The notes under the pieces: model-generated
Told to the model about the DNA's origin: nothing
Database searches by the model: none
What the model saw: the letters and a program-made list of their open reading frames with translations, nothing else
Shown here: positions 19,704 to 29,960 of the stretch, one piece after another
How the letters are laid out: each line of letters opens with the position of its first letter
How positions within the stretch are numbered: the first letter of the stretch is position 1
Source of the DNA: Deinococcales bacterium
Lineage (GTDB): Bacteria; Deinococcota; Deinococci; Deinococcales; JAAFIG01
Reading direction: 5' to 3'
Length of the DNA stretch: 64,000 bases
Assembly (NCBI GenBank): GCA_025359505.1
Contig: JANYHH010000057.1
Span: forward strand, 62,001 to 126,000
Position numbers and translations under genes: made by a program

Positions 19704-20825
19704 TTACTTCTCTGGAACGTCCAACGCGCCGTTGATGATGCGGGCTTTGGCTTGCTCGACGCCTTTGATCGTGTCGGCGCTGATGAGCGCTTCATTGTAT
19801 TGATCCAGTGCGTAACCGACGCCGCTGTTGTCAAGACCAAACTCGGTCATGCCCTTGACCCAAGGACGGCCCTTGCTGACGTTGCCGATCAAGTTGTAAA
19901 CCGCCAGATCAACGCGCTTGAGCATGCTGGTCAGCACGTAGTTCATGGTCTTGGGGTTGTTGTCGCTGTCACCCAAGTAGTTCTGGTTGGCGTCCACACC
20001 GATGAAGAACATCGGGCGGTCATTCATGCCTTTGCACTTGGCGGTGTAATCGGCTGGCTTGGCAATCGCCTTGATTCCTGCAAGCATTGGCTTGAGTTTG
20101 ATGCCCGCTGGCAATTTGGCGCTGTTGACGCACTTGGTATCTTTGATGTATTGCAGTGGCCCGCCGCCGGAAGCGCCCGCAGCGGCGTAGATGATGTCCG
20201 CGCCTTTGCTGGCTTGCGAAGCGGCGATTTCCTTAGCCTTGGCGGGGTTGTTCCACGCTTCTGGCGTCGTGCCCGTGTAGGCTTCGATCACTTTGCAGGT
20301 TGGGCAGGCGGCTTTGACGCCCGCTGCGTACCCGGCGTAGAACTTGTGAATCAGTGGGATGTCCATGCCGCCGACGAAGCCGACGACGCCGGTACTGGAG
20401 GTTTTGCCAGCGATGTACCCGACGAGGAAGCTGCCTTCGTGCTCCCTAAAGACCGCGCCGACGGTGTTGTCACCGGTTGGTACGCTGTCGATCACAGCAA
20501 ATTTGGTGTCCTTGAACTCGGCTGCGGTTTTGGTGATGCTAGGTTCGTTGGCGAAGCCCACGCCGATCACCAAGTCAAAGCCGCTCTCGGCGAAGTTGCG
20601 GATGCCCTGACCGACTTGGCTTGGGTCGCTTGGCTCGAAGTCTTTGACTTCGACACCGAAGGCTTTGGCGGCGCGTTGAGAGCCTTCAAAGGCGCTCTGG
20701 TTGAAGCTGCGGTCGTTCTTGCCGCCCGCGTCGAATGCGATGCCGATGCGGACTGGTTGCTGCGCTGTCGTGATGCCCACTGCGAGCAACGCAGCCACCG
20801 CACCCAAAGCCAATGGTTTCTTCAT
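19704..20825 (-). CDS. BMP family (purine nucleoside-type) ABC transporter substrate-binding lipoprotein
   Basis: MKKPLALGAVAALLAVG signal; IGIAFDAGGKNDRSFNQSAFEG; GFVGGMDIPLIHKFYAGYAAG; AGGAGG SD before ATG. Confidence 0.95.
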   Translation of the reverse strand: MKKPLALGAVAALLAVGITTAQQPVRIGIAFDAGGKNDRSFNQSAFEGSQRAAKAFGVEVKDFEPSDPSQVGQGIRNFAESGFDLVIGVGFANEPSITKTAAEFKDTKFAVIDSVPTGDNTVGAVFREHEGSFLVGYIAGKTSSTGVVGFVGGMDIPLIHKFYAGYAAGVKAACPTCKVIEAYTGTTPEAWNNPAKAKEIAASQASKGADIIYAAAGASGGGPLQYIKDTKCVNSAKLPAGIKLKPMLAGIKAIAKPADYTAKCKGMNDRPMFFIGVDANQNYLGDSDNNPKTMNYVLTSMLKRVDLAVYNLIGNVSKGRPWVKGMTEFGLDNSGVGYALDQYNEALISADTIKGVEQAKARIINGALDVPEK

Positions 20826-20971
20826 ACTGCCTCCTAGATTATGGGGTGAACCCATGCGTGATTATGACAGACAACTGGCTCGAGCGTAAGGTCTGTGACA
20901 GCTTGGCTTGTCGGTGGTAAAGGAACGCTCAGGTAGGGTGACAAAATAGCGTCATTCTCGAGGCTCGAGGG

Positions 20972-21226
20972 TCAGTTGAACTCGAGGTCGTCAGCAAAAG
21001 TAGCTTGGCGACTCAATCGGCTCGGTTTGCGGTCGAAATCCTCGATCAGCACGCGAACGATCGCCTCGTAAACGCCTTTGCTCGAGCGCTGCTCAGCCTC
21101 GAGCTTGCGGATAGTGAACTGCTCGAGATCACCGATGGTGCGAATTTTCTCGGCTTCGCCATCGGTGATTCGGACACCGAAGGTTTCTTCGATCCTGATG
21201 ATGAATTCGATCGCCTCGAGTCCCAC
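20972..21226 (-). CDS. acyl-carrier-like protein, apparently permuted and lacking the DSL serine
   Basis: MGLEAIEFIIRIEETFGVRITDGEAEKIRTIGDLEQF (second half of ACP) followed by EAIVRVLIEDFDRKPSRLSRQATFADDLEFN (first half). Confidence 0.7.
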   Translation of the reverse strand: MGLEAIEFIIRIEETFGVRITDGEAEKIRTIGDLEQFTIRKLEAEQRSSKGVYEAIVRVLIEDFDRKPSRLSRQATFADDLEFN

Positions 21227-21250
21227 GCGCTCACCCTCGAGTCAATGATC

Positions 21251-21310
21251 TCGGATTGACTGCCCTCGGATTCACTGGCCTCAGATTGACTGCCCTCGGA
21301 TTCACTGGCC
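21251..21310. repeat. two-copy 30-bp direct tandem repeat
   Basis: TCGGATTGACTGCCCTCGGATTCACTGGCC / TCAGATTGACTGCCCTCGGATTCACTGGCC (1 mismatch). Confidence 0.95.
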
Positions 21311-22531
21311 TCGAGCCTGCCCAAAGCGCCCTTCGATATAGGTTTGCACCATCTGCATGAACTCACTGGCGATATGGGGGCCCTTGAGTGTCGTGACCAA
21401 CTCGCCGTCGCGGTAGACGGGCGCTCGAGGTTCCTCGCCCGTGCCGGGCAAGCTGATGCCGATGTCGGCGTGTTTACTCTCGCCGGGCCCGTTGACGACG
21501 CAGCCCATCACGGCGACGGTCAGGTTTTCCACGCCCGGATACTGCTTTTTCCAGACGGGCATGTTCTTGTCTAAATCGCTCTGAATGTTCATTGCCAGTT
21601 CCTGAAACAACGTGCTGGTCGTGCGCCCGCAGCCGGGGCAAGCGGTGACTTGTGGACTAAAAACCCGTGAGCCGGCCGCTTGCAAAATCTGCTTCGCGGC
21701 TTCGACCTCCAATGTCCTCGAGCCTCTGGGTTCTGGCGTCAGCGACACGCGGATCGTATCGCCGATGCCGTCTGCTAGCAGCGGTGCGAGCGCGACGCTC
21801 GAGGCGGCGATGCCTTTCATGCCCATGCCCGCTTCGGTCAGCCCGAGATGCAATGGGTAGTTGCACAGCGCCGCCAGGCGACGGTAGACAACCCACAGCA
21901 TCGGCGCGTTGCTGATCTTGGTGCTGATGATGATTTGGTCGCTTCTCAGCCCGTACTCTTGAGCCATTTCAGCGCTCTGGATCGCACTCTCGAGCATCGC
22001 GTCGATCATGATCTCGTTCGCGCTGCGCGGCACGGGTAGGCGCGTGTTCTCGTCCATCATCCGCACGACTTTTTGCTGATCCAAACTGCCCCAGTTGACG
22101 CCGATTCGCACGGGGCGGTCGAACTCTTTAGCGACCTCGATCATGGTCTTAAAGTTATCGTCGTGCTTCTTGCCGACGCCGACGTTGCCGGGATTGATGC
22201 GGTACTTCGCTAGCGCTCGAGCCGCTTCTGGGAACTCGCGCAGTAGGATGTGGCCGTTGTAGTGAAAATCCCCGACAATCGGTACGGGATAGCCTGCGTC
22301 CGCGATGCGCTCTTTGATCTCTGGCACGGCCCTCGCGGCGTCTTGGTTGTTGACGGTGATTCTGACGATTTCGCTGCCAGCGAATGCCAGTTCGATGATC
22401 TGACTGGCTGTGCCCTTGGCGTCCGCCGTGTCCGTGTTGGTCATGCTCTGCACGACAATCGGGTGCTTGGAGCCGACCATCACCCCGCCGATGTTGACCG
22501 ACACCGTATCGCGTCGCTTGATTTCAAACAT
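21302..22531 (-). CDS. ispG: 4-hydroxy-3-methylbut-2-enyl-diphosphate synthase (flavodoxin)
   Basis: [48 protein letters not shown]. Confidence 0.97.
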   Translation of the reverse strand: MFEIKRRDTVSVNIGGVMVGSKHPIVVQSMTNTDTADAKGTASQIIELAFAGSEIVRITVNNQDAARAVPEIKERIADAGYPVPIVGDFHYNGHILLREFPEAARALAKYRINPGNVGVGKKHDDNFKTMIEVAKEFDRPVRIGVNWGSLDQQKVVRMMDENTRLPVPRSANEIMIDAMLESAIQSAEMAQEYGLRSDQIIISTKISNAPMLWVVYRRLAALCNYPLHLGLTEAGMGMKGIAASSVALAPLLADGIGDTIRVSLTPEPRGSRTLEVEAAKQILQAAGSRVFSPQVTACPGCGRTTSTLFQELAMNIQSDLDKNMPVWKKQYPGVENLTVAVMGCVVNGPGESKHADIGISLPGTGEEPRAPVYRDGELVTTLKGPHIASEFMQMVQTYIEGRFGQARGQ

Positions 22532-22629
22532 GACTTCAGTCTACTCGAGGGTCGTGCGGGAATCTCGAGCAAAAGTGTTACGGCTACTGTCACGGCGCGA
22601 ACATATACTCATAACAGGAGGCTCGAGCG

Positions 22630-23664
22630 ATGAAGATTTGGAGCATCACAGGTGCGGCAATCGTTGTTTTACTGCTGAGTTCGTGCGGGTTGCTGACCGA
22701 CCCGACGGCCGACGGAAGCTGGCAGTGGTTCTCGGTCGGTGCGAAGCGCAGCGAATTTGGGGGCGTCCGGTTAACGCAGGACGGTACGCTGGTGTATTTC
22801 GCCAACGGCGCGGGCAACTCGCGTTTCGATCCGGCGCTCAACGACTGGAGCGACATTGAGACCCCGGGTGGTTTGGGCGCTGTGTATGACATCGCCCGCG
22901 ATGGTACAGAGTTCGTCACCAGCTACGGCATTTACACCAGAGCATCTCCGACCAGCGCGTGGACGTTGCTGGAGGGTTCTCGAGCCTTGCAGTTGAAGTA
23001 CCTCGGGCTTGACCGCGACGGGAATTTGTACGCCACCACAAACTCGAGCGTCGCGCCGGGCAAGGTTTACGTCAAGCTCAAGGGCAGCAGCGCGTGGACG
23101 CCGGTCAGCGGCTTGCCGACATCGTTTCTCTCCGCTCAGAGCGGCGTTGACCCGATTGGGAGGGCCTACCTGTACACCACCAGCGGACTCGCGTTTGAAT
23201 TTCAAGGCTCGAGTGCCGTCGCACTGCCGCTGCCGCAGGCGATGACCTACGACTTCGCGGGCAACCGCTATGTCAGTATTGGGACGGCGATCCAAAAAGT
23301 CACGCCCAGCGGCACGCTCGAGCCGTGGGTCAACTTCGGTGGTGCGGGGACTGCGGTCGTGCCGAATCTGATTGGCTTCGGCAAAGATGGACGTTTTTAC
23401 GGCATCGCTGGGGATAACTTCACGCCCGGAATCGGTTTTCAAAAAGGCGACATCGTGGCAGTCTCGCTGAGTGATCCAAAATGGACGAAGGTCGCTTCGG
23501 GCGTGGTCGATGGCGCGGGTAATCGCACAGCGCCACCACTGACGACGACTGGATACAACGTGAGGTTCGCACCGGACGGCAGCTTGTACTTTTACGGTTG
23601 CGAGAGCGGCTGCAACCCGAGCGGCAATGCGTTCAGTTACGGCATCTACCGCCTGAAATTTTAA
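22630..23664 (+). CDS. hypothetical lipoprotein, propeller-like
   Basis: lipobox LLSSCG; repeated DG..Y..T motifs. Confidence 0.6.
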   Translation: MKIWSITGAAIVVLLLSSCGLLTDPTADGSWQWFSVGAKRSEFGGVRLTQDGTLVYFANGAGNSRFDPALNDWSDIETPGGLGAVYDIARDGTEFVTSYGIYTRASPTSAWTLLEGSRALQLKYLGLDRDGNLYATTNSSVAPGKVYVKLKGSSAWTPVSGLPTSFLSAQSGVDPIGRAYLYTTSGLAFEFQGSSAVALPLPQAMTYDFAGNRYVSIGTAIQKVTPSGTLEPWVNFGGAGTAVVPNLIGFGKDGRFYGIAGDNFTPGIGFQKGDIVAVSLSDPKWTKVASGVVDGAGNRTAPPLTTTGYNVRFAPDGSLYFYGCESGCNPSGNAFSYGIYRLKF

Positions 23665-23676
23665 CGGGAGCGAACG

Positions 23677-25062
23677 ATGAAACAGATTTTGTGCCTATTC
23701 CTACTGGCGGCTCTGAGTGCCTGCGGCAATTTGAGCGGCTCCTACTCCCTGAACGCCTCGAGCATCACCGTGACTCGCGGCTCGAGTGCGCGGGTTGGCG
23801 TGGTCGCGCCGGGTTTGCTGGCTGCGCCGGAAGTCACCGCGCAAGCTGGCAATACTACTGGCGGTCTGACCGTCAGCGTCGCTAAGGCATCACCAAACCC
23901 AGCCGATGTCCGCGCTATCGTCTCTGTCAGCGCTGGATTCAACGCCCCGCTCGGGCAGCAGACGGTGCTGGTCAACTTCCCCAGCGGCTCGGCGACGCTG
24001 ACTGTCAACGTCACCGCTTTAGGCAGCCTCAAACCCGTGCGCGGCGTTGGCAGAACCATCACCGTGGCGAGCGGTGCTCGGGCGACCGTCTTGATCAAAA
24101 ACGACGGTTCCGTTTGGCAGCGTGGAGCGACGGTTGGCGCGACCTCGAGCGCTGTACCGGGCATCAGCAACGCCGTGGCGGTCGGGTTGATCGATTGCTG
24201 CGGCAACCTCGAGACTGTTTCAGTGGCTGCGACGACTGACGGCACGATCTGGACTTGGGATTCCAAACTGACGCCGCAGCGCGTCGCGCAAATCGCGGGC
24301 GGCGTGGTGGATTTGGCGGTCGTGCCGTTCCCGACGCTCTCGCTGGTCGGCTTTGCACTTGGCACGGATGGGCGGGTGTGGCGCTTGAACCTCAAGACTG
24401 GCAATTTGGCTGCGACCCTCGAGCCGGACATCGTGGACGTGGCGGCGCTTCGGGCGTTTGGGCGCTCGTTTTTTATCAGCAACGGGCAAGGCTTACTGGA
24501 CAACCAACTGGTCATGACGTACCTCAAGCTGGACGGCACGGCGCAAACGGTTGTCACCAACGAGTACCTCGGTGGCCCGCCGGGTCAGCAACCACCCAAT
24601 GATCAAAAGGTCAGCAGTGCGGGTCAAGATTTAATTGATATCACTTACGGCTTTGGTCAATTGGCAGACGGGCGCGTGTACTACGGCAAATACCGTGTTC
24701 ACGACGCGCCTGTCAAGCGCGTTGAGAGCAGTTACCGCATTGCCCAGCCCAACGGCAGCAACACGACTTCAACACTGACCGGGTTTTGCCTGTTCGCGGA
24801 TGGCAGCCTGTGGCAAACCGCGTTCATCAACGAGCAGAGCTTAGGTCAAGCGGGCAATCCCTTGGCCTCGCAAAACACCATCCAGCAACCCTTGACGCTG
24901 CCAAGCTACGCTGACGTGATTGACTTTGTGGTGCTGTACAACGGCGTGCTGGCGTGGACAGCGAACGGCTTGTACTTCGCGGCGATGCTGCCGAACTCTT
25001 TTTCGACTGCCTACGATTTTCAGCCGATTGATCTGCCCGACGTGCGCCGCCCCAGTCAGTAA
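23677..25062 (+). CDS. hypothetical lipoprotein, RCC1-like
   Basis: lipobox ALSACG; repeated DG..W / VA... motifs. Confidence 0.6.
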   Translation: MKQILCLFLLAALSACGNLSGSYSLNASSITVTRGSSARVGVVAPGLLAAPEVTAQAGNTTGGLTVSVAKASPNPADVRAIVSVSAGFNAPLGQQTVLVNFPSGSATLTVNVTALGSLKPVRGVGRTITVASGARATVLIKNDGSVWQRGATVGATSSAVPGISNAVAVGLIDCCGNLETVSVAATTDGTIWTWDSKLTPQRVAQIAGGVVDLAVVPFPTLSLVGFALGTDGRVWRLNLKTGNLAATLEPDIVDVAALRAFGRSFFISNGQGLLDNQLVMTYLKLDGTAQTVVTNEYLGGPPGQQPPNDQKVSSAGQDLIDITYGFGQLADGRVYYGKYRVHDAPVKRVESSYRIAQPNGSNTTSTLTGFCLFADGSLWQTAFINEQSLGQAGNPLASQNTIQQPLTLPSYADVIDFVVLYNGVLAWTANGLYFAAMLPNSFSTAYDFQPIDLPDVRRPSQ

Positions 25063-25077
25063 CGCTCGAGCGTTTTT
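25061..25077 (+). terminator. CTCGAG palindrome AACGCTCGAGCGTT followed by T-run, possible weak terminator
   Basis: 14-bp perfect palindrome overlapping the stop codon. Confidence 0.4.
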
Positions 25078-25194
25078 GAGGTCAACGCACCCTCGAGCAG
25101 CGGTTTGAGATCAAGCTCGAGGGTGCGGTTGGCGTCTCGAGCGAATGCGGTTGTCGTCATCGTCTCGAGGGGTGTCAGTGCGCTGACGCGCACC

Positions 25195-25214
25195 GGGTTA
25201 AGCACACTTAACCC
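25195..25214. repeat. dispersed palindrome GGGTTAAG-CACA-CTTAACCC followed by CCTACGGTT
   Basis: perfect arms; same right-hand flank as other copies. Confidence 0.75.
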
Positions 25215-25321
25215 CTACGGTTGGGGCGGTGGTGGCGCGGTCTCGAGAAGTCATTCGAGTATGGCTCGAGTGACGGATTTTGAACGGATGCCGAACAGTC
25301 GTACTTCGAGTTGTTCTCTCG

Positions 25322-25537
25322 TCAGTGCTCGAGATCGTAAAATTCCTGTAATGCGCGTAGGCAATTGATCGCGTGGGAGATCTCGGTGTGTAACCGTTCG
25401 CGGTCTCCAACCTTGACCCAATTCGCTTTCGAGCCGATTCGCTCGAGCAGCGCGACTTCTTGCGCGATTTCACCGATTTCTTCGGTCAGGGCGAGCATGA
25501 TTTCTGCTGGATTTTTGAAACGAGTTTGCTCCGACAT
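25322..25537 (-). CDS. MazG-like NTP pyrophosphohydrolase domain protein
   Basis: MSEQTRFKNPAEIMLALTEEIGEIAQEVALLE; MSEQ start at 25537. Confidence 0.55.
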   Translation of the reverse strand: MSEQTRFKNPAEIMLALTEEIGEIAQEVALLERIGSKANWVKVGDRERLHTEISHAINCLRALQEFYDLEH

Positions 25538-28239
25538 CAGCGCACCCATCTCGAGGTCGGGATCGTGAACACGACCGTCAAGCCGCCGCCCGGCGTGTCC
25601 TCCAAGCGCAATTTGCCCTCGTTGAAATCTAATATGCGCTTAACCATTGCCAGTCCCACGCCAGTCCCCTCTATGCTCGGCTCGAGCCGCGAGAACAGTT
25701 CTAAAGATTTGCTGCGTAGATGCTCGGGAATGCCGCGCCCGTTGTCGGCCACGCGAAACTCCAAATCACCGTTACTGACGTTCCACGTGATCTCGAGGCG
25801 CGGCGTTGATTGGTGATCGGGCAGGAATTTGATCGCGTTGCCGATCAAGTTGCTAAACAGTTGGTACAGGCGCTCTGGGCTGTAACTGACGAACGGGAAG
25901 TCGGGGCTGCTGTCCACCGCGATCTGGTTGGTGATGATCGCCACGGCGTGTTCGCTGAGTACGGTCTGGATCACCGCGCCGATGTCCACACTGTCCAGCG
26001 TTTCCTCGACGCGCCCGATGCGGCTGAGTTCCAAGAGTCCCCCGACCAGCCCCGTCATGGTTTGCACGTTGGCTCTGAGGCGGGAAACAAAAAACTCGAG
26101 TTCCGTGCCGTCGCCCATTCTGACGGCTTCCTCAAGGAGCGTACTCATGCCCTCCAATGACACCATCGGGGATTTCAGGTCGTGCGAGACGCTGAAGACG
26201 AAGGCTTCCATCTCGTTGGTTTTCTCTTCCAATGCCCGCGCCCGCTCCTCGAGTTCCTCGCGGTTGCGGGCGCGTTCCATCGCCAGACCGATGGTCACGG
26301 CAGCCCGGGTCATCAGCTCGCGTTCGTTGTCCGTCCAACCGCCGATGGCTGCGTCGCGCCCGACAGAGAAAATTGCGATCACCTGACCAAACGCGTCTTT
26401 GATTGGTTCTAATCCCACGCTGACGCGGCGTTCTTGCAGCCCAGCGGTATCGGGATCGACGTAATCGGTGTGATAGTACGGCTCGGCGGTTTCGATGATG
26501 CGTTTGCTGACGCGGGTCGAGTTGATGTTGACGCCGGGATTTTTGAAGTAGCCGCTATAAGCCTCGGGCAACTCGCCCCAGACGCCCATGCTGCGGAGGA
26601 ACAGTCCCAGTTCGCGGCGCTCAATTTTCAGGGTGATGATGTTCGTGGCGTGCAGTGAAGGCGCGAGCAGCTTCATCGAGAACGCGGCTGCGTCCTCGGC
26701 TGTGTGCGCGTTTTGCAGGGCGTTGGAGAGGCTAGCCAGCACCTGAGCGCGACTGCGTGAACCCTCGAGTTCCAGCCTGACCTCGGCCCGCTCCAAGGCG
26801 AGACCGACGGTCGCGGCGGCCCTCGCCAGCAATTCGCGCTCGCTCGAGTCCCACGCGCCGAGCGCCGGATCGCGCCCGACACTGAAGACCGCCAGCACCT
26901 GCCCGCTTGAATCCTTGATCGGCTCTAAGCCCAGCGCGACTTTTGATAAGAGTGGGTCTTTTTGGCGCACGTAGCCAGCGTCGTAATACGGCTGGCGGGT
27001 TTCGAAGACTTGGCGGGTCAGCTTGGTCTGCTCCAATGCCAGCCCCTCGGGGTGCAGGTGATTCTCGTACAGCGCGGGTACGTTCCCCCACGTGCCCATC
27101 GCATTGACGCGGATGCTGTTGTTGACACGTTTCAGGCGCAGCGTCAAAATGTTCAATGCCCTGACATTGGGGCCGAGCAGCGCCATCGCGGTTTGGCAGA
27201 CCTCTTCGGGGGTAGCGGCGCTTTGCAGCGCGTCGGACAGCCCGGCCAGAAACTCGGCCCGCGCTCTGGACTGCACCAACTCCTCGAGCGCCCGCATGCG
27301 CTCCAAGGCCGCACCGAGGGTTTTGCTGGCCAGATGCAGCAAGCGCTGCTCGGAATCGCTCCACGCGCCCGAGCGCGATTGCCTGAGCGCCAGCAGCGAC
27401 AGTCCGGGGCGGGCGGGCATCGCGCACCACGCGCTGATGCCCAGTGGGTTGGCCTCGAGCGCTTGGGTGCAGGTCACGCGATCAGACTCCAAGGCTTTAC
27501 CGAGGTCAGAATTGCTCAGCCAGTGACCGCTTCTCAACAGCACCTCGAGCGGCTCAAAACCGTCGAACTCCAAGACGTTCAAGTTCGCGGTTTCTAGCCA
27601 CAGCAAACTGACGCCGGTCAGGTGTGGGCGCAGCACCTCTAGAGCAGCGACCCGCAACTCGCGCTCAGCGTGCACGCCGTCCAGCAGACGCGACAGGTTA
27701 CTGAGCGCCACCCCCTCGCCGCTCGAGGTGTCGACGGTGGAGAGGCTGCGCTCCAAGTTGACGGCGATCACGCGACTGGCAGCGATCAGGGTTTTTTGCA
27801 GTGCGGGTGGCCAGTCGTTGTGTTCACGTCCCCGGGCGAAGCACAACGCGCCGCGCAGAGCGCCGTTGGAGCTTGGCAGCGGCAGCACGGCCAGCGCCGC
27901 GAAGTTCAGTCCGCCAAAACTGGTTTCAGTCGCGAAGACCGCCACGCCCGCCTCGAGCGAGCGCCAGAGGGCGTTGTCCGTGCGCTGCACGGGTTGCAAG
28001 GCTTTCCCAACGTCTGCAAATTCACCCTTGCCTGTGCCCGCGATGGGTTGCAGACTGTCGCCCTCGAGCGCGTACAGCAGGGCGCAATCCAAATCGAACA
28101 GCGGTTCCAAACCCGCGAAGGTCTCGTCGGTCAGCAGCGTCAGCGGCGGATTGGCCACCAAGAGCGCCGTGAAGCGCTCCAACGTCGATGCGGGCAGCCG
28201 CACCTCGAGCGCATCATCGTGAACCAGCACCTGAGCCAT
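25537..28239 (-). CDS. multi-GAF sensor histidine kinase
   Basis: three GAF-like repeats; FSVSHDLKSPMVSLEGM H-box; LIGNAIKFLP, DNGRGIPEHLR, GTGVGLAMVKRI. Confidence 0.93.
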   Translation of the reverse strand: MAQVLVHDDALEVRLPASTLERFTALLVANPPLTLLTDETFAGLEPLFDLDCALLYALEGDSLQPIAGTGKGEFADVGKALQPVQRTDNALWRSLEAGVAVFATETSFGGLNFAALAVLPLPSSNGALRGALCFARGREHNDWPPALQKTLIAASRVIAVNLERSLSTVDTSSGEGVALSNLSRLLDGVHAERELRVAALEVLRPHLTGVSLLWLETANLNVLEFDGFEPLEVLLRSGHWLSNSDLGKALESDRVTCTQALEANPLGISAWCAMPARPGLSLLALRQSRSGAWSDSEQRLLHLASKTLGAALERMRALEELVQSRARAEFLAGLSDALQSAATPEEVCQTAMALLGPNVRALNILTLRLKRVNNSIRVNAMGTWGNVPALYENHLHPEGLALEQTKLTRQVFETRQPYYDAGYVRQKDPLLSKVALGLEPIKDSSGQVLAVFSVGRDPALGAWDSSERELLARAAATVGLALERAEVRLELEGSRSRAQVLASLSNALQNAHTAEDAAAFSMKLLAPSLHATNIITLKIERRELGLFLRSMGVWGELPEAYSGYFKNPGVNINSTRVSKRIIETAEPYYHTDYVDPDTAGLQERRVSVGLEPIKDAFGQVIAIFSVGRDAAIGGWTDNERELMTRAAVTIGLAMERARNREELEERARALEEKTNEMEAFVFSVSHDLKSPMVSLEGMSTLLEEAVRMGDGTELEFFVSRLRANVQTMTGLVGGLLELSRIGRVEETLDSVDIGAVIQTVLSEHAVAIITNQIAVDSSPDFPFVSYSPERLYQLFSNLIGNAIKFLPDHQSTPRLEITWNVSNGDLEFRVADNGRGIPEHLRSKSLELFSRLEPSIEGTGVGLAMVKRILDFNEGKLRLEDTPGGGLTVVFTIPTSRWVR

Positions 28240-28350
28240 TGAGCGTAAAGGCTATCACCAAGCGCCTTACTTTACTCTTTTGCTACTTAAAACATCCGTC
28301 TCACACGCGGTCACTGCGTTTCAATGGCTCGAGGTGATAGGCTTTAAGTT

Positions 28351-29085
28351 GTGAGCGTTGATTTGCTACTGATCGTGGCCCACCCCGACGACGAAGTGTA
28401 CGGGACGGGCGGAACCCTCGCTGAGTACGCGCAGACCGGGCGCAGGACAGGGCTGATTACGTTAACTCGCGGCTCGAGCGGGCGCAGTTTGGGTCTGTGC
28501 GCCGCTGAGGATTTGGCGGACTTTCGCGCCGCTGAGTTGCAAAAGAGCGTGGACACGCTCGGGATCAGCGATTTCACGCAGTACGACTATCCAGACGCCA
28601 GCCCGGTAGACCGGATCGCGTCGTTTTCAACCAGCACCCCAGCCGAGTTCGTCGGTGGTCTGCAAGCCGTCCCGCGTGAGGAAGCCGTTTCCCGCGTGCA
28701 GCGCGACTTGGAGCGCATGCAGCCGCAGGTCGTGATCGGTTTTGCACCCGACGGTGGCAACCGCCACCCGGATCACATCGCCAGCCATGAAATCATGATG
28801 GCGGCTCTGGAGCGCGGCCGGCATTTGGCGCGTGGCACGCGGGTGTACTACTTCGCCAACCCGACGATTCTCAACCCGGCGTGGGCGGACACGTGGCAAC
28901 CGCCGACGCACCAGCGCGATGTCACCAAGTACCTGTCCACCAAATTGCGGGCGATTGCCGCTCACCGCACGCAGGCGCTCAGCACCATCGGTTTTCTGGA
29001 CAGATTAGCCGAGCGCGTGCCAGTTGAAATGTTCCGGCGCGGACATCCAGTTTGGGACGGCGCTGAAACGGTTGATGAGCTGTGA
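28351..29085 (+). CDS. PIG-L family deacetylase (BshB-like)
   Basis: [50 protein letters not shown]. Confidence 0.85.
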   Translation: MSVDLLLIVAHPDDEVYGTGGTLAEYAQTGRRTGLITLTRGSSGRSLGLCAAEDLADFRAAELQKSVDTLGISDFTQYDYPDASPVDRIASFSTSTPAEFVGGLQAVPREEAVSRVQRDLERMQPQVVIGFAPDGGNRHPDHIASHEIMMAALERGRHLARGTRVYYFANPTILNPAWADTWQPPTHQRDVTKYLSTKLRAIAAHRTQALSTIGFLDRLAERVPVEMFRRGHPVWDGAETVDEL

Positions 29086-29960
29086 ACCTACCACCGCAGA
29101 TCCTTTCGATTCAGTCGTGGGTGGCCTTCGGTCACGTCGGTAACGCGGCCGCCGTGTTCCCGTTGCAGCGCATGGGCTTCGAAGTCGCCGCGATTCACAC
29201 CGTGCAATTCAGCAATCACACGGGTTACGGCGCGTGGACGGGGCAGGTTTTCGACCCCAGCAGCATCGGTGATCTGCTCACTGGCATCGCGGCTCGAGGG
29301 GCTTTATCTGGCTTCGTGGCCGTATTGAGCGGTTACATGGGCAGCGCTGGCACGATTGATGCCGTGTTGGGTGCGGTCGCTCGAGTTCGCATGTTGAATC
29401 CGCACGCGCTGTACTGCTGCGATCCGGTGATGGGCGATGTCGGGCGCGGCGTGTTCGTGCGCCCAGAAATCCCCGAGGCGATGCGCTTGGCAGTCGCGCA
29501 AGCCGACATCCTGACCCCAAACCAATTTGAGTTGGAATTGCTGACGGGACAGTCCGCCGCGACCCTCGAGACTGCGCTGGGGGCAGTGAAAACATTGCGC
29601 GGGCAAATGCGGGCTGGCGGCCCGTGCATCGTTTTATTAACCAGCCTGATGCGCGAGGACGCGCCCAGCAATACCATCGAAACGCTGTGCGCCACCGATG
29701 ACGGTGCGTACCTCATCAGCACGCCGCTGATCGATTTGGAGCCGCCGCGCAACGGCACGGGCGACGCGATTGCTGCATTGTTTCTGGGGCATTACTTGAA
29801 ATCTGGTAGCGCCCAAGCCGCGCTCGAGCTGGCGGTCAGTGCGCTGTACAAGCTGCTCGAGGTCACGCAGGTCGCGGGCACGCGGGAGATTCAGTTAGTC
29901 GCCGTGCAGGACGAGTTCGTGCAACCGACGCATACTTTCGTCGCCCGTCAAGTCGCCTGA
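29082..29960 (+). CDS. pdxY: pyridoxal kinase
   Basis: [59 protein letters not shown]. Confidence 0.9.
   Translation: MNLPPQILSIQSWVAFGHVGNAAAVFPLQRMGFEVAAIHTVQFSNHTGYGAWTGQVFDPSSIGDLLTGIAARGALSGFVAVLSGYMGSAGTIDAVLGAVARVRMLNPHALYCCDPVMGDVGRGVFVRPEIPEAMRLAVAQADILTPNQFELELLTGQSAATLETALGAVKTLRGQMRAGGPCIVLLTSLMREDAPSNTIETLCATDDGAYLISTPLIDLEPPRNGTGDAIAALFLGHYLKSGSAQAALELAVSALYKLLEVTQVAGTREIQLVAVQDEFVQPTHTFVARQVA

Noticed and set aside
19662-20837. 391-aa ORF on the plus strand
   Set aside because: Exactly antisense to the BMP lipoprotein gene; no recognisable domain
22590-22919. Small minus-strand ORF antisense to the lipoprotein gene
   Set aside because: No start context or domain; overlaps a well-supported plus-strand CDS
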